Source: Streptosporangium canum
GTDB taxonomy: Bacteria > Actinomycetota > Actinomycetes > Streptosporangiales > Streptosporangiaceae
Length of the DNA stretch: 48,788 bases
Assembly: GCF_900113865.1 (NCBI RefSeq)
Contig: NZ_FOQY01000048.1
Span: 1-48,788, forward strand
Direction of reading: 5' to 3'
Shown: in pieces, positions 1 through 7,982 of the stretch
Layout: every line of letters starts with the position of its first letter
How positions within the stretch are numbered: the first letter of the stretch is position 1
Program-made: the position numbers and the translations under genes
Notes under the pieces: generated by a model
Seen by the model: only the letters and a program-made list of their open reading frames with translations
Told to the model about the DNA's origin: nothing
The model's database searches: none

Positions 1-508
1 AGGAAAGCGTGACGGCGGCGAGGAGCGGGGCCCACGCCACCAGCGGCAGGTAGATGAACCCGACGAGCAGACGTCCGGTCACGGTCATGCCGGGGTGCGG
101 CAGCGTCCACCAGAACAGGAACGGGGTCCACAGCAGGGCGAGAACCCCGACGCCGAACCAGGCGGGCACGGTGACGGCCAGGCGCGGGATCGTCCGGCCG
201 CCGAGCAGCGGGATCCAGCGCGGCACCACTTCGCCCCAGCGTCGCACCAGGCCGAGAGTGAGCAGGGCCGCGGCTTCGGTCAGCGCGGAGAGGGCGATCA
301 GGTACAGCGGCCCCCACGCGGTCGTGCCGACCAGGTCGCGCAGGCCCTGCTCGGTGTAGCCGAGCGGAAGTCCCAGGGCCAGACCGATCCGCCACAGACT
401 CGACGGCAGCGCGAGCAGGGGCACGACGTGCGCCACCCCGACGGCCCAGCGCGGGACCGGCCGTTCGGTGTCGATCGAAGGTGGGAGCACCGCCGCATCC
501 TTGATCAT
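1..508 (-). CDS. Integral membrane protein, unknown function (3' end outside the window)
   Basis: The minus-strand frame stays open from the start codon to the window edge, so the C-terminus is missing. The visible ~169 residues are hydrophobic and hold about four membrane segments, including stretches around VGVAHVVPLLALP, AWGPLYLIALSALTEAAALL, GVGVLALLWTPFLFWW and LLVGFIYLPLVAWAPLL. I do not recognise a family; a small inner-membrane protein is all that can be said. Two ATG codons are adjacent (511 and 508); AAAGGA at 515-520 is six bases from the second, which I chose. It is divergent from a TetR gene, with a near-perfect palindrome between them, so it is the likely target of that repressor. 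Confidence 0.7.
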   Translation of the reverse strand, partial: MIKDAAVLPPSIDTERPVPRWAVGVAHVVPLLALPSSLWRIGLALGLPLGYTEQGLRDLVGTTAWGPLYLIALSALTEAAALLTLGLVRRWGEVVPRWIPLLGGRTIPRLAVTVPAWFGVGVLALLWTPFLFWWTLPHPGMTVTGRLLVGFIYLPLVAWAPLLAAVTLS

Positions 509-520
509 CATCAATCCTTT

Positions 521-550
521 CGAGACTGTAGTTTCGAAACTATAGTCTCG
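521..550. promoter_or_regulatory. 30-bp palindromic operator between membrane protein and TetR gene
   Basis: Left half CGAGACTGTAGTTTC and right half GAAACTATAGTCTCG are reverse complements except at one position. The site lies between the divergent starts and directly abuts a TATAAT box of the tetR gene. Its length and position fit a TetR-family operator that controls both directions; this is inferred. Confidence 0.8.
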
Positions 551-556
551 TATAAT
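551..556 (+). promoter_or_regulatory. -10 box (TATAAT) for a leaderless tetR transcript
   Basis: A consensus TATAAT ends six bases before the ATG of the TetR gene, so transcription would start at or next to the start codon, and no Shine-Dalgarno sequence fits in between. The operator occupies the spacer and -35 region, as expected for autorepression. Confidence 0.65.
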
Positions 557-562
557 GATGGG

Positions 563-1228
563 ATGGAGCACAACGGGCAACAGGTCGGACGGCCACGCGA
601 CAGCCGGGTGGACGAGGCCATCACCGCAGCCGTTCGGAAACTCCTGGGCGAGGTCGGATACGCGGGTCTGACGGTGGCCGCCGTGGCCGAGTGCGCCGGG
701 ATCGGCAAAGCCTCGATCTACCGGCGGTATGCCACCAAGCACGAGATGATCTTCGCCGCGGTCGTCCACGGAGAAGTGCTGGAGGTTCCGCCCGACACCG
801 GGTCGCTGCTCGGGGACCTGACCGCGCTGGCGCGGGTGATCGTCGGCCATTTGAGCAATCCCGCGGCCGCCGGCGCATTGATGAGCCTGCTCGGCGAGAT
901 CGCAGCCGATCCGACACTCGCCGAACGGTTCACCACGACCTTCGTGGACCCGGAACGGGCCGGCAACGCCGAGCTGCTGGAGCGAGCAGTGCGGCGCGGC
1001 GAGCTGGAGCGGCTGCCTGACATCGACCTGTTCCACGCGATGTTCGGCGGCACTGTGTTGTCCTGGCTGTTCATCTCCCACCATGACCCGCACGACCTGC
1101 CCGAACGACTCGCCCGGTTCGTCTGTGCCGCACTCCGATCCGCGGCCCACCAACCGCTCCCGTCCGACCGAGTCCCCGCTGTCGCCGATGAACGTTCGGT
1201 TGCTCCTGATGGCCGGTCAAGGCCGTGA
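563..1228 (+). CDS. TetR/AcrR family transcriptional regulator
   Basis: This 221-residue protein has a TetR N-terminal helix-turn-helix: after GRPRDSRVDEAI (about residues 8-20) come LTVAAVAECAGIGKASIYRRYATKHEM (about 35-61), the recognition helix and following YRRY element. The rest is an all-helical ligand and dimer domain typical of TetR_C proteins. The frame is open far upstream, but ATG 563 is chosen because GC-rich shadow sequence and the operator precede it. The gene is divergent from a membrane protein and probably represses it and itself through the 521-550 palindrome. The ligand is unknown. Confidence 0.92.
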   Translation: MEHNGQQVGRPRDSRVDEAITAAVRKLLGEVGYAGLTVAAVAECAGIGKASIYRRYATKHEMIFAAVVHGEVLEVPPDTGSLLGDLTALARVIVGHLSNPAAAGALMSLLGEIAADPTLAERFTTTFVDPERAGNAELLERAVRRGELERLPDIDLFHAMFGGTVLSWLFISHHDPHDLPERLARFVCAALRSAAHQPLPSDRVPAVADERSVAPDGRSRP

Positions 1229-1453
1229 CGATCGCCGGCGAGCGTCAGACGCCGCTCATGGTCGGGGCGATCAGAGCCGCAGGGCCTTCCTCCGCCGGCC
1301 CCGGGGTTTTTCCACGACCTCTCACACAGGCGGGACACGTCCAGTCCCCGCCGGGGAAGGTCACGGACTTGCCGCAGCTCGCCGACGCGGCCGAAACGGT
1401 CTCCTGGACACCGGCCCCTCTCGCTATCTGATCGCCGTTCCAGCAGGGGTCCG
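1229..1453. other. Non-coding stretch between tetR and a small minus-strand gene
   Basis: No convincing gene is visible. Open frames on both strands here lack family resemblance and ribosome-binding sites. It lies between the convergent ends of the tetR gene and the 1454-1606 ORF. Confidence 0.5.
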
Positions 1454-1606
1454 TCAGTTGGCACGCTTACGCCGCCGACGAGACGGCTTGGCGAGATCCC
1501 GGCAACGGGCCACTAGGTCATCGATTTCAGACAGGTCTGGATCCGCCCTGCGCAAGGTCTCGGCCTGTTTCTCCGGGAGTACCGAGAGATAGACCTCAGT
1601 CTTCAC
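1454..1606 (-). CDS. Small basic protein (50 aa), second gene of a two-gene unit
   Basis: The frame starts GTG AAG ACT GAG and encodes about 50 residues: VKTEVYLSVLPEKQAETLRR, then an acidic patch (DPDLSEIDDL) and a very basic tail (KPSRRRRKRAN). The start lies inside the 3' end of the 79-residue gene before it, an 11-base overlap that suggests coupled translation. The N-terminal YLSVLPEKQAETLRR is faintly reminiscent of RelE/ParE beginnings, but the protein is half the length of that family, so it may be a truncated toxin or an unrelated small protein. Confidence 0.5.
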   Translation of the reverse strand: MKTEVYLSVLPEKQAETLRRADPDLSEIDDLVARCRDLAKPSRRRRKRAN

Positions 1607-1835
1607 CGGCTGCCGGCTCCGAGTTCTTGGAGCTCCACTCGGCCTTGATCTCCTGCCACGGACGGCCCTCGCCCTGCTCCATCTGCCGGAGGCCGTCGGT
1701 CAACTGATCATCCTCCAGGAGTCCCCGGTCTTGCAGGCGATACCAGACCGGCTCGGCCAGATCGTGGGTGCGACCGCCTCGGCGCAGATCCTGGACAAGC
1801 GTTGCTGCGGCGTACAAGCGTTCGGCTTCAAGCAT
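1596..1835 (-). CDS. Small protein (79 aa), antitoxin-like first gene of a pair
   Basis: The protein begins MLEAERLYAAATLVQDLRRG and ends WQEIKAEWSSKNSEPAAGED; it is soluble, helical and acidic at the end. The RPWQEIKAEW phrase looks like the C-terminal element of short antitoxins, but no family can be named from the sequence. It overlaps the following 50-residue gene by 11 bases. The pair lies between two transcription regulators. A toxin-antitoxin module or its remnant is one reading; an unrelated small operon is another. Confidence 0.5.
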   Translation of the reverse strand: MLEAERLYAAATLVQDLRRGGRTHDLAEPVWYRLQDRGLLEDDQLTDGLRQMEQGEGRPWQEIKAEWSSKNSEPAAGED

Positions 1836-1904
1836 CGAACGAGACCTTCCCCTGACCGGGATGAGCAGCTTTCCTCGTTCCCGCGCTGCGCCGGGAGCGT
1901 GCCC

Positions 1905-2474
1905 TCACGGGACTCTGCCCCTGGCGCGGAAGGCCGCGGTCTTGACGCGGTTCTGGCAGGCGGTGCCGCAGAACCGGCGGGTGCCGTTGCGGGACACGTC
2001 CACGTACACCCGATCACAGTGCGGCGCCGTACACACGCCGAGGCGGTCGTGGAACTCGCTCCCCAGCACGATCGCGAGCCCGGTGGCGCAGCTCGCCGCC
2101 CAGTCGCCGGCCATGGTGCCGCCGGGGCCGTGGAAGTGCAGATGCCACGGCTCTCCGTCGTGCCGGTCGAGCAGCGGCCGGGCGCGGGTCTCCTCAAGAA
2201 GACCGTTGACCTGCATGGCCGCCGCGTCGACGTCTCCCGTCGCGACGGCGTCGAAGACCCCGCGCAGCCGCGCCGCGATCTCGGCGAGCTCACCGGCCTC
2301 CCCTTCGGTGACCTCCCGGTGATTCGGGTAGCCGGTGCGCAGGCCCTCGGCGGCGGCGGCGGCGAGATCTCTCGGCAGCGGGAAGGCCCGTCCCCGCCGC
2401 TCCCCGGGGGTCAGCTCGTTGACCAGGCCCACCGCCACCCGGACGATCGCATCGGCGTGACTGTTGAAATCCAC
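1905..2474 (-). CDS. CGNR zinc-finger / ABATE-domain transcription regulator
   Basis: This 189-residue protein has the typical two-part plan: an N-terminal ABATE-like domain (residues 1-130, ending in the LHFHGPGG region) and a C-terminal CGNR zinc finger with CTAPHCDRVYVDVSRNGTRRFCG..CQNR near residues 148-178, so four cysteines and the NGTRRFC signature are present. CGNR proteins are presumed DNA-binding regulators in actinomycetes. It is divergent from the methyltransferase gene at 2547, with an inverted repeat in the shared control region, so it probably regulates that neighbour. Confidence 0.88.
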   Translation of the reverse strand: MDFNSHADAIVRVAVGLVNELTPGERRGRAFPLPRDLAAAAAEGLRTGYPNHREVTEGEAGELAEIAARLRGVFDAVATGDVDAAAMQVNGLLEETRARPLLDRHDGEPWHLHFHGPGGTMAGDWAASCATGLAIVLGSEFHDRLGVCTAPHCDRVYVDVSRNGTRRFCGTACQNRVKTAAFRARGRVP

Positions 2475-2534
2475 TTGACCAGTTACATCCTCACGTTTTA
2501 CTTTGTGACTGCCACAAGCTTAGACGACAGTCAC
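2475..2534 (+). promoter_or_regulatory. Promoter with inverted repeat for the methyltransferase gene
   Basis: TTGACC (2475-2480) and TTTACT (2497-2502), 16 bases apart, resemble -35 and -10 boxes. GTGACTG (2505-2511) and CAGTCAC (2528-2534) are perfect inverted arms around the expected start of transcription, a good place for a repressor. The divergent CGNR regulator is the obvious candidate. Confidence 0.45.
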
Positions 2535-2546
2535 AAGGAGACGATT

Positions 2547-3302
2547 GTGCTCACCCACGATGCCGCACTCGAGTGGATCGCACGCTGGGATCGCCAGCAG
2601 GAGGGCTACCTGCCCGACCGCGAGGAGCGTTTCACCGCGCTGATCGACGCCGTCGAGGCGGCGGGCCGCCCCGATCCGCTGGTCATCGACCTCGGCTGCG
2701 GGCCGGGCTCACTGTCCGCCCGCCTTCTGGAGCGGCTGCCCGGGGCGACGGTGGTCCCGGTCGACGCGGATCCGCTGCTGCTCGGCCTCGGCCGGGCCGC
2801 CTACCCGCACCTCAGGTTCGTCTCCGTCGACCTGCGCACACCCGGATGGACCGACTCCCTGGGCCTGGAGGGACCGGCCGATGTCGCGGTGAGCACCACC
2901 GCGTTGCACTGGATCTCCGGGCCGGATCTCGCGAAGATGTACGCCGAGCTGGCCGCCGTGCTGCGTCCGGGCGGGCTCCTGCTCAACGGCGACCACATGG
3001 AGACCGACGACACCGCTCCGGCCATCGCCCGCCTCGAACGCGCCGTGCACGACCGGGAGACCGAGCGCGTGTTCGCCGGCCGGCGCCCCGAAGACTGGCG
3101 CCAGTGGTGGGACGCGGTCGCCGCCGACCCCGCCTTCACCGAGCTCCACGCCGAACGCGCCACCGCGGGCGCCGACCACCACGGCTCGGAGTCGCCCCTG
3201 CTCTCCGAGCATGTCAACGCCCTCCGCGACGCCGGCTTCACCGAGATCGGCTCCCTGTGGCAGCGCGGCAACAACCGGCTCCTCTGCGCCGTCCGCGGCT
3301 GA
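2547..3302 (+). CDS. SAM-dependent class I methyltransferase
   Basis: This is a 251-residue Rossmann-fold methyltransferase. Motif I is VIDLGCGPG at about residues 46-54; an acidic residue ends the second strand (VVPVDADP, about 70), and the motif IV/post-I region includes DVAVSTTALHWI, followed by LRPGGLLLNGDHM. The substrate is unknown. The GTG start is chosen because AAGGAG sits six bases before it; the much longer upstream frame runs antisense to the CGNR gene. A small-molecule or detoxifying methylation role is possible but not shown. Confidence 0.9.
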   Translation: MLTHDAALEWIARWDRQQEGYLPDREERFTALIDAVEAAGRPDPLVIDLGCGPGSLSARLLERLPGATVVPVDADPLLLGLGRAAYPHLRFVSVDLRTPGWTDSLGLEGPADVAVSTTALHWISGPDLAKMYAELAAVLRPGGLLLNGDHMETDDTAPAIARLERAVHDRETERVFAGRRPEDWRQWWDAVAADPAFTELHAERATAGADHHGSESPLLSEHVNALRDAGFTEIGSLWQRGNNRLLCAVRG

Positions 3303-3482
3303 TCCGGCCGGCCGCTGGAGGCCGGGTCTCACGGCGTCCGGCGGCCGGTTCCCACCATGTCCCGGCATCGGCGTCATATAGGACAGGAGATGACCTACAC
3401 CCGGCATAACGTGGGACCTGTGACCGCGACGGGGAACCGGAAGCGTTCACATATCCCCCGCACGCCAGGCTCTGGAGGAGCA

Positions 3483-4922
3483 ATGACCACCCTCGACATC
3501 CGCCCGGATGCCCGGGAAGCCACCGAGCCCACGCCGTACAGGTGGCGCTGGCCCGCGCTCTTCGTGATCCTCGCCGGCTCCGTGATGGAGCTCCTCGACG
3601 CCACCGTCACCAACATCGCCGGCCCGACGATGCAGGCCGACCTCGGCGGCGGAACCTCGATGATCCAGTGGCTCGGCGTGGCGTACACACTGGCCATGAC
3701 CGCCGGCCTGCTCACCGGCGGGCGGCTGGGCGACATCGTGGGCCGCAAGCGGATGTTCCTCATCGGCGCGGCCGGCTTCGTGGTCGGCTCGCTGTTCTGC
3801 GCGGTGGCCGTCTCACCGGAGACCATAATCGCCGCCCGCGTGGTCCAAGGCCTGTTCGGCGCCGCGATGGTCCCGCAGGGGCTCGGCATGATGAAGGAGA
3901 TGTTCCCGCCCAAGGAGCTGCAGGCGGCCTTCGGCGCGTTCGGCCCGATCATGGGACTGTCCGCGATAGGCGGCCCGATCCTGGCGGGCTGGCTGGTCGA
4001 CGCCGACTTCTTCGGCACCGGCTGGCGCATGATCTTCCTGATCAACCTGCCGATCGGCCTGCTCACGGTGCTGGCCGCGGTGAGGTTCCTGCCCGCCGGC
4101 CGGCCGACCCGCTCGCTCAAGCTCGACCTCCCCGGCGCGCTCCTGGCCTCCCTCGGCTCGCTGATGATCGTCTTCCCGCTGGTCCAGGGCCGTGAGCACG
4201 ACTGGCCGGCCTGGACGTTCGTGATGATGGCCGGCTCCGTGGCGGTGTTCGCGCTCTTCGGCTGGTACGAGTCGCGCAAGAACAGCAGGGGCGGCGACCC
4301 GCTGATCGCGCCGAGCCTGTTCCGCAAGCGCGCGTTCATCGGCGGCATGTTCACCGGGACGATCTACTTCGCCGCCTTCAGCGGATTCGGCCTGGTCTTC
4401 AACCTCTACACGCAGCTCGGCCTCGGCTACACCCCGCTGAAGGCCGGTCTGGCCGGCGTCCCGCTCTCGGTGGGCATGATCATCGGAATGGGCGCCATGC
4501 AGGCGGTCAGGAGGCACGGCCGCAGGGTGCTGCACGCGGGTGCCGCGATCATGACGGTCGGCGTGATCGCCCTCCTGCTGCTGCTCGGCCCGGAGGTCGG
4601 CCCCTGGCAGCTCGCCCCCGCCCTGCTGGTCACCGGCCTGGGATCGGGACTGATCATGGGCCCGTACTTCGAGATCGCGCTGGCCGGTGTCGAGCCGCAC
4701 GAGACCGGCTCCGCCTCCGGCACGCTCACCGCGCTCCAGCAGGTCGGGGCGGCGCTCGGCGTGGCCCTGCTCGGCACCGTCTTCTTCGGCGCGACGGGCG
4801 GCGACCCCACCGCCGCCGCGCGGAGCACCTTCTGGGTCGTCGCCGGGATGGTCGCGCTGACCTTCCTGGTCGGTTTCCTGCTGCCCCGGCAGGCCCGCGA
4901 GGACGCGGAACCGGTCCACTGA
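3483..4922 (+). CDS. MFS transporter, DHA2 (EmrB/QacA-like) drug efflux family
   Basis: This 479-residue protein has about 14 hydrophobic segments. MELLDATVTNIAGPTM lies in the first membrane helix (DHA motif D1), GRLGDIVGRKRMFLIG is the major-facilitator loop 2-3 motif, and GAAMVPQGLGMM and GGPILAGWLV correspond to antiporter motif C. These place it with proton-driven drug efflux pumps of the DHA2 group. ATG 3483 follows GGAGGAG closely; an in-frame upstream extension has no ribosome-binding site. It stands alone, followed by a hairpin terminator. Its substrate cannot be told from sequence. Confidence 0.93.
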   Translation: MTTLDIRPDAREATEPTPYRWRWPALFVILAGSVMELLDATVTNIAGPTMQADLGGGTSMIQWLGVAYTLAMTAGLLTGGRLGDIVGRKRMFLIGAAGFVVGSLFCAVAVSPETIIAARVVQGLFGAAMVPQGLGMMKEMFPPKELQAAFGAFGPIMGLSAIGGPILAGWLVDADFFGTGWRMIFLINLPIGLLTVLAAVRFLPAGRPTRSLKLDLPGALLASLGSLMIVFPLVQGREHDWPAWTFVMMAGSVAVFALFGWYESRKNSRGGDPLIAPSLFRKRAFIGGMFTGTIYFAAFSGFGLVFNLYTQLGLGYTPLKAGLAGVPLSVGMIIGMGAMQAVRRHGRRVLHAGAAIMTVGVIALLLLLGPEVGPWQLAPALLVTGLGSGLIMGPYFEIALAGVEPHETGSASGTLTALQQVGAALGVALLGTVFFGATGGDPTAAARSTFWVVAGMVALTFLVGFLLPRQAREDAEPVH

Positions 4923-4931
4923 GCCTTCACC

Positions 4932-4952
4932 GGTAGGCGGTCGCCGCCTACC
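4932..4952 (+). terminator. Hairpin after the MFS gene
   Basis: GGTAGGCGG and CCGCCTACC form a perfect 9-bp stem around TCG, ten bases after the stop codon. There is no U tract, as is usual for actinomycete terminators. Confidence 0.65.
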
Positions 4953-4984
4953 CCGATCGCGCCCAGCCGAAGCCCCTCGGTCGG

Positions 4985-5005
4985 CCTCATGCTCGCAGCA
5001 TGAGG
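4985..5005. terminator. Second hairpin, 8-bp stem
   Basis: CCTCATGC and GCATGAGG pair around TCGCA. It may be a second terminator or part of the leader of the sigma-factor operon. The rest of 5006-5193 holds no gene that I can support. Confidence 0.4.
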
Positions 5006-5193
5006 TCTACCAGGGGCTTTATGCTTTCCGGATCCGCCCTACGCCTCCCCCGGCGGCCGGAGACCCGCTCACACGGCGCCTCGGTGGCCCACCGAACCCG
5101 GAGGGCGATCTCCCCCTCTTCCGGTGATCGGGAAAGCGAATCGGCCCATCGGGTGATACCCCATGACCGACATTCGCCCACGAGAGGTTCTCG

Positions 5194-5754
5194 ATGACAA
5201 CCACGCCGGTCGAACGGCCGCCGGACCAGTCGCTTGACGACTTCTCCGCTGTCTTCGACGCCTACTTCAGCGAGATCCACCGCTACGTCGTCCAGCGACT
5301 CGGCCCCGGACCGGCCGAGGACGTGGTCGCTGAGGCGTTCCTGACGGCGTTCCGCAAGCGGGCGCGGTACGACCCCGCCAAGGCCGGCGTCAGAACCTGG
5401 CTGTACGGCATCGTCACCAACCTCATTCACAAGCACCGCAGAACCGAGGTCCGCACGCTGCGCGCCGTGGACAGGCACGGCCCCCCTGTCGACGCGCCCA
5501 GCCACGAGGAACGCGTGGCGGCCCAGGTCAGCGCCGAGAGCCTGCGCCCCGCCCTCGCCGAGGCCATCGCCCGTCTCGGACGGGGCGAGCGCGACGTCCT
5601 GCTTCTGACGGCCCTGGCGGGACTGAGCCACGAGGAGATCGCCGCCGCGCTCGGCATCTCCTACGGCACGGTCGGCTCACGGCTGAGCCGCGCCCGAGCC
5701 AAGATCCGCGCCGCCCTGGGCGGCACCAACCCGATGGAGGCCAACCATGGATGA
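5194..5754 (+). CDS. ECF-type RNA polymerase sigma factor
   Basis: The 186-residue protein contains sigma region 2 (about residues 20-85, with FDAYFSEIHRYV and TWLYGIVTNLIHKHRR) and sigma region 4 (about 120-176, ERDVLLLTALAGLSHEEIAAALGIS then TVGSRLSRARAKIRAAL). No region 3 is present, as in ECF factors. The final eight bases overlap the next gene, a membrane-anchored CU044_5270-type protein, so the two are translationally coupled. By analogy with other such pairs in actinomycetes the partner may act as an anti-sigma or sensor, but no zinc-binding anti-sigma motif is visible. Confidence 0.93.
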   Translation: MTTTPVERPPDQSLDDFSAVFDAYFSEIHRYVVQRLGPGPAEDVVAEAFLTAFRKRARYDPAKAGVRTWLYGIVTNLIHKHRRTEVRTLRAVDRHGPPVDAPSHEERVAAQVSAESLRPALAEAIARLGRGERDVLLLTALAGLSHEEIAAALGISYGTVGSRLSRARAKIRAALGGTNPMEANHG

Positions 5755-6802
5755 GCTCACCAAGGTCCGCGAGCTGTACGGCCGGCCCGACGACGACCCG
5801 TTCGCGAAGACGAGGGTGCAGGCACGGATGCGCGCGGCGACCAGGCGACGCCTGCCGTGGCAGGCCGGTGTCGCGGGACTCGCCACGGCGGCCGCGGTCG
5901 CGGCGGCGGTCTTCGTACCCGGCCTGACAACCTCCGCCCCCGAGCTCTCCCCCTCCCCCGGGAACAGCACGATCGCCCTGTCCGGTCACTCGATCCTGCT
6001 GGCCGCCGCGGCCAGGGCCGAGGCCGCTCCCGAGGGCGCCTACTGGCATGTCAAGCGGCTGAACACGATCCGGTGGGCCAAGCCGTACGGCAAGAAGGGC
6101 GACACCTATCAACTGGAGAGCTCCAGCATCACTGAGGACTGGATCTCCGAGGAGGGCCGGGCCTGGACCGGCTACAAGAATCTGGCCACACGCCCCCTCG
6201 ACGAGGAGGCCTGGCGCCGCGACGGCTCGCCGACCGAATGGAAGGCGGAGCGCGGTGACTCCTCCATCTCGCCAAGCGAAGGGAGGATGGATCACGGCGC
6301 CTTCTCCACCTCGCCAGGCGAAGGGCATCTGGGCTCGTTCCAGGACAAGAAGAAGTTCCGGTTCAGCGGCGAGCAGCTGACTCTGGAAGAGATCAAGGCG
6401 CTGCCCACCGACCCCGAGGCTCTGAAGAACCGGACGCTGGAGGCCCTCCATGTCGGGGTCGAGCGCTCCGCGGACGACCACCTGCCGATGGCGTTGGCGT
6501 CACTACTGTACGAACTGCCCACCGCTCCGGAGGTGCGGGGCGCCGCGTACCGGGCACTGGCGGCGCTGCCCTTCGTGAAAGTGGAGGGTCACACCAAGGA
6601 CCCGCAAGGCAGACCGGGCGTCGCGATCGCGTTCCCCAGCCTGTACGACCAGTCCACCCCGAACAGGTTGATCATCGATCCGGACACCTCAATGGTGCTG
6701 GCCTTCCTGAACGCCGGCGTGCCGGACAAGAACAACAGCACCGAGGTGGTGCTGGAGTCCGGCTGGACCGACTCCGAGCCGGCGGCCCCCTCGGCCGAGT
6801 AA
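5747..6802 (+). CDS. CU044_5270-type membrane-anchored protein
   Basis: The protein has 351 residues, with a short cytoplasmic N-terminus (MDELTKVRELYGRPDDDPF), one membrane segment at about residues 36-60 and a large outside domain. This layout and the position just after an ECF sigma gene match the actinomycete family named CU044_5270; its biochemical role is not known. Two near-identical short segments at about residues 170-192 (SISPSEGRMDHG and STSPGEGHLG) come from a local duplication of about 48 bases at 6262-6330. It overlaps the sigma gene by eight bases. Confidence 0.8.
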   Translation: MDELTKVRELYGRPDDDPFAKTRVQARMRAATRRRLPWQAGVAGLATAAAVAAAVFVPGLTTSAPELSPSPGNSTIALSGHSILLAAAARAEAAPEGAYWHVKRLNTIRWAKPYGKKGDTYQLESSSITEDWISEEGRAWTGYKNLATRPLDEEAWRRDGSPTEWKAERGDSSISPSEGRMDHGAFSTSPGEGHLGSFQDKKKFRFSGEQLTLEEIKALPTDPEALKNRTLEALHVGVERSADDHLPMALASLLYELPTAPEVRGAAYRALAALPFVKVEGHTKDPQGRPGVAIAFPSLYDQSTPNRLIIDPDTSMVLAFLNAGVPDKNNSTEVVLESGWTDSEPAAPSAE

Positions 6803-6813
6803 GAGGCTGATCA

Positions 6814-6850
6814 TGCCCGGCCACGGACGCGGGGGCGCCGTAGCCGGGCA
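6814..6850. terminator. Possible bidirectional terminator
   Basis: TGCCCGGC (6814-6821) and GCCGGGCA (6843-6850) are perfect arms with a 21-base loop, between the convergent CU044_5270 and acyl-CoA dehydrogenase genes. Confidence 0.35.
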
Positions 6851-6881
6851 GAGCCGCGCAGCCGGTAGGGAAAGGACGAGG

Positions 6882-7982
6882 TCAGGCGGGAGCGGGCAGA
6901 TCCGCCAGGACCGCCAGGGCGTCCCGGTGGGCGCCGGGGGTGCCGAGCGCGATCTCCGTGGACTTCGCGCGCTTGAGGTACAGGTGCACCGGGTGCTCCC
7001 AGGTCATCCCGATCCCGCCGTGGAGCTGCACCGCCTCCTCGGCGACGCGCAGCGCCACCTCCGAGCACCAGGACTTGGCCACCGCCGCCGCCAGCTCACC
7101 CGCCTCGGCCGCCGCCGCGCCGGCGGCGTCCGTCGCGATGTGCGGGACCGCCGCCAGCAGGTCGGCGGCGTTCCTCGCCGCCGCGCGGGCACGGACCACG
7201 TCCAGCCAGAGGTCGGCCATCCGGTGCTTGATCGCCTGGAAGGAGCCGACCGGCCGGGCGAACTGGTGGCGCTCCTTGATGTAGGCGAGCGTCGTGCCCA
7301 GGCACCACTCGGCGACCCCGAGCTGCTCGGAGGCGAGCAGCCCCGCCCCGGTGACCAGGGCCCGCCGTACGTCGGCGCCGGCGATCTCCCGGCCCGGCGC
7401 GGACGACAGCGTCACCGTCGCGATCGGCCGGGTCAGGTCGAGCGAGGCGACGGCCTCCACTGTCGCGTCGGCCGTGTCCACGGCGTACAGCCCGCCACCG
7501 GCCGGCACCAGCAGCACATCGGCGACATCGGCTCCCGCGACCGCGCGCACCTGCCCGCTCAGCACGCCGTCCCGGACGGTCACACTCCCGGCCGGCCGGT
7601 ACGGCGAGGCCGCGAACGACACCGCCAGCGCCACCGTGACCTCTCCGGCCGCGAGCCTGCCCAGCAGTTCGTCCCCGGTCCCGATCAGCGCCGAGGTCGC
7701 GAGCACCGAGCTGGTGAGGAACGGGACCGGCGCCACCGCCCGCCCCAGCTCCTCCAGCACCACCGCGACCTCCCGCGCCGACGCCCCCGCCCCGCCGTAC
7801 TCCTCCGGCACGAGCAGCCCCGCCACGCCGATCTCCCGCGACAGCGTCTTCCACAGATCCATGTCGTACGGCGAGGCGGACTCGACCCGCCTGAGCACGG
7901 CGTCGGAGCCGCAGCGGTCGGCGAGCAGATCCCGCACGGAGGCCCGCAGCTCCTCCTCGACCTCGGTATACAACAGCGTCAT
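6882..7982 (-). CDS. Acyl-CoA dehydrogenase (third gene of the trio)
   Basis: This is a flavoprotein of the acyl-CoA dehydrogenase superfamily, about 366 residues. Recognisable pieces are VPEEYGGAGAS in the N-terminal helical domain, the central beta domain, and the C-terminal helices with RHQFARPVGSFQAIKHRMADL and QLHGGIGMTWEHPVHLYLKRAK, the usual FAD/acyl-CoA contact segment. It would catalyse alpha,beta-desaturation of an acyl-CoA. The central domain is less conserved than in the two other copies; actinomycete steroid and branched acyl dehydrogenases often work as unequal pairs, so it may be a partner subunit of the 8154-9332 protein (inferred). ATG 7982 follows the repeat-encoded ORF by seven bases. 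Confidence 0.9.
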   Translation of the reverse strand: MTLLYTEVEEELRASVRDLLADRCGSDAVLRRVESASPYDMDLWKTLSREIGVAGLLVPEEYGGAGASAREVAVVLEELGRAVAPVPFLTSSVLATSALIGTGDELLGRLAAGEVTVALAVSFAASPYRPAGSVTVRDGVLSGQVRAVAGADVADVLLVPAGGGLYAVDTADATVEAVASLDLTRPIATVTLSSAPGREIAGADVRRALVTGAGLLASEQLGVAEWCLGTTLAYIKERHQFARPVGSFQAIKHRMADLWLDVVRARAAARNAADLLAAVPHIATDAAGAAAAEAGELAAAVAKSWCSEVALRVAEEAVQLHGGIGMTWEHPVHLYLKRAKSTEIALGTPGAHRDALAVLADLPAPA

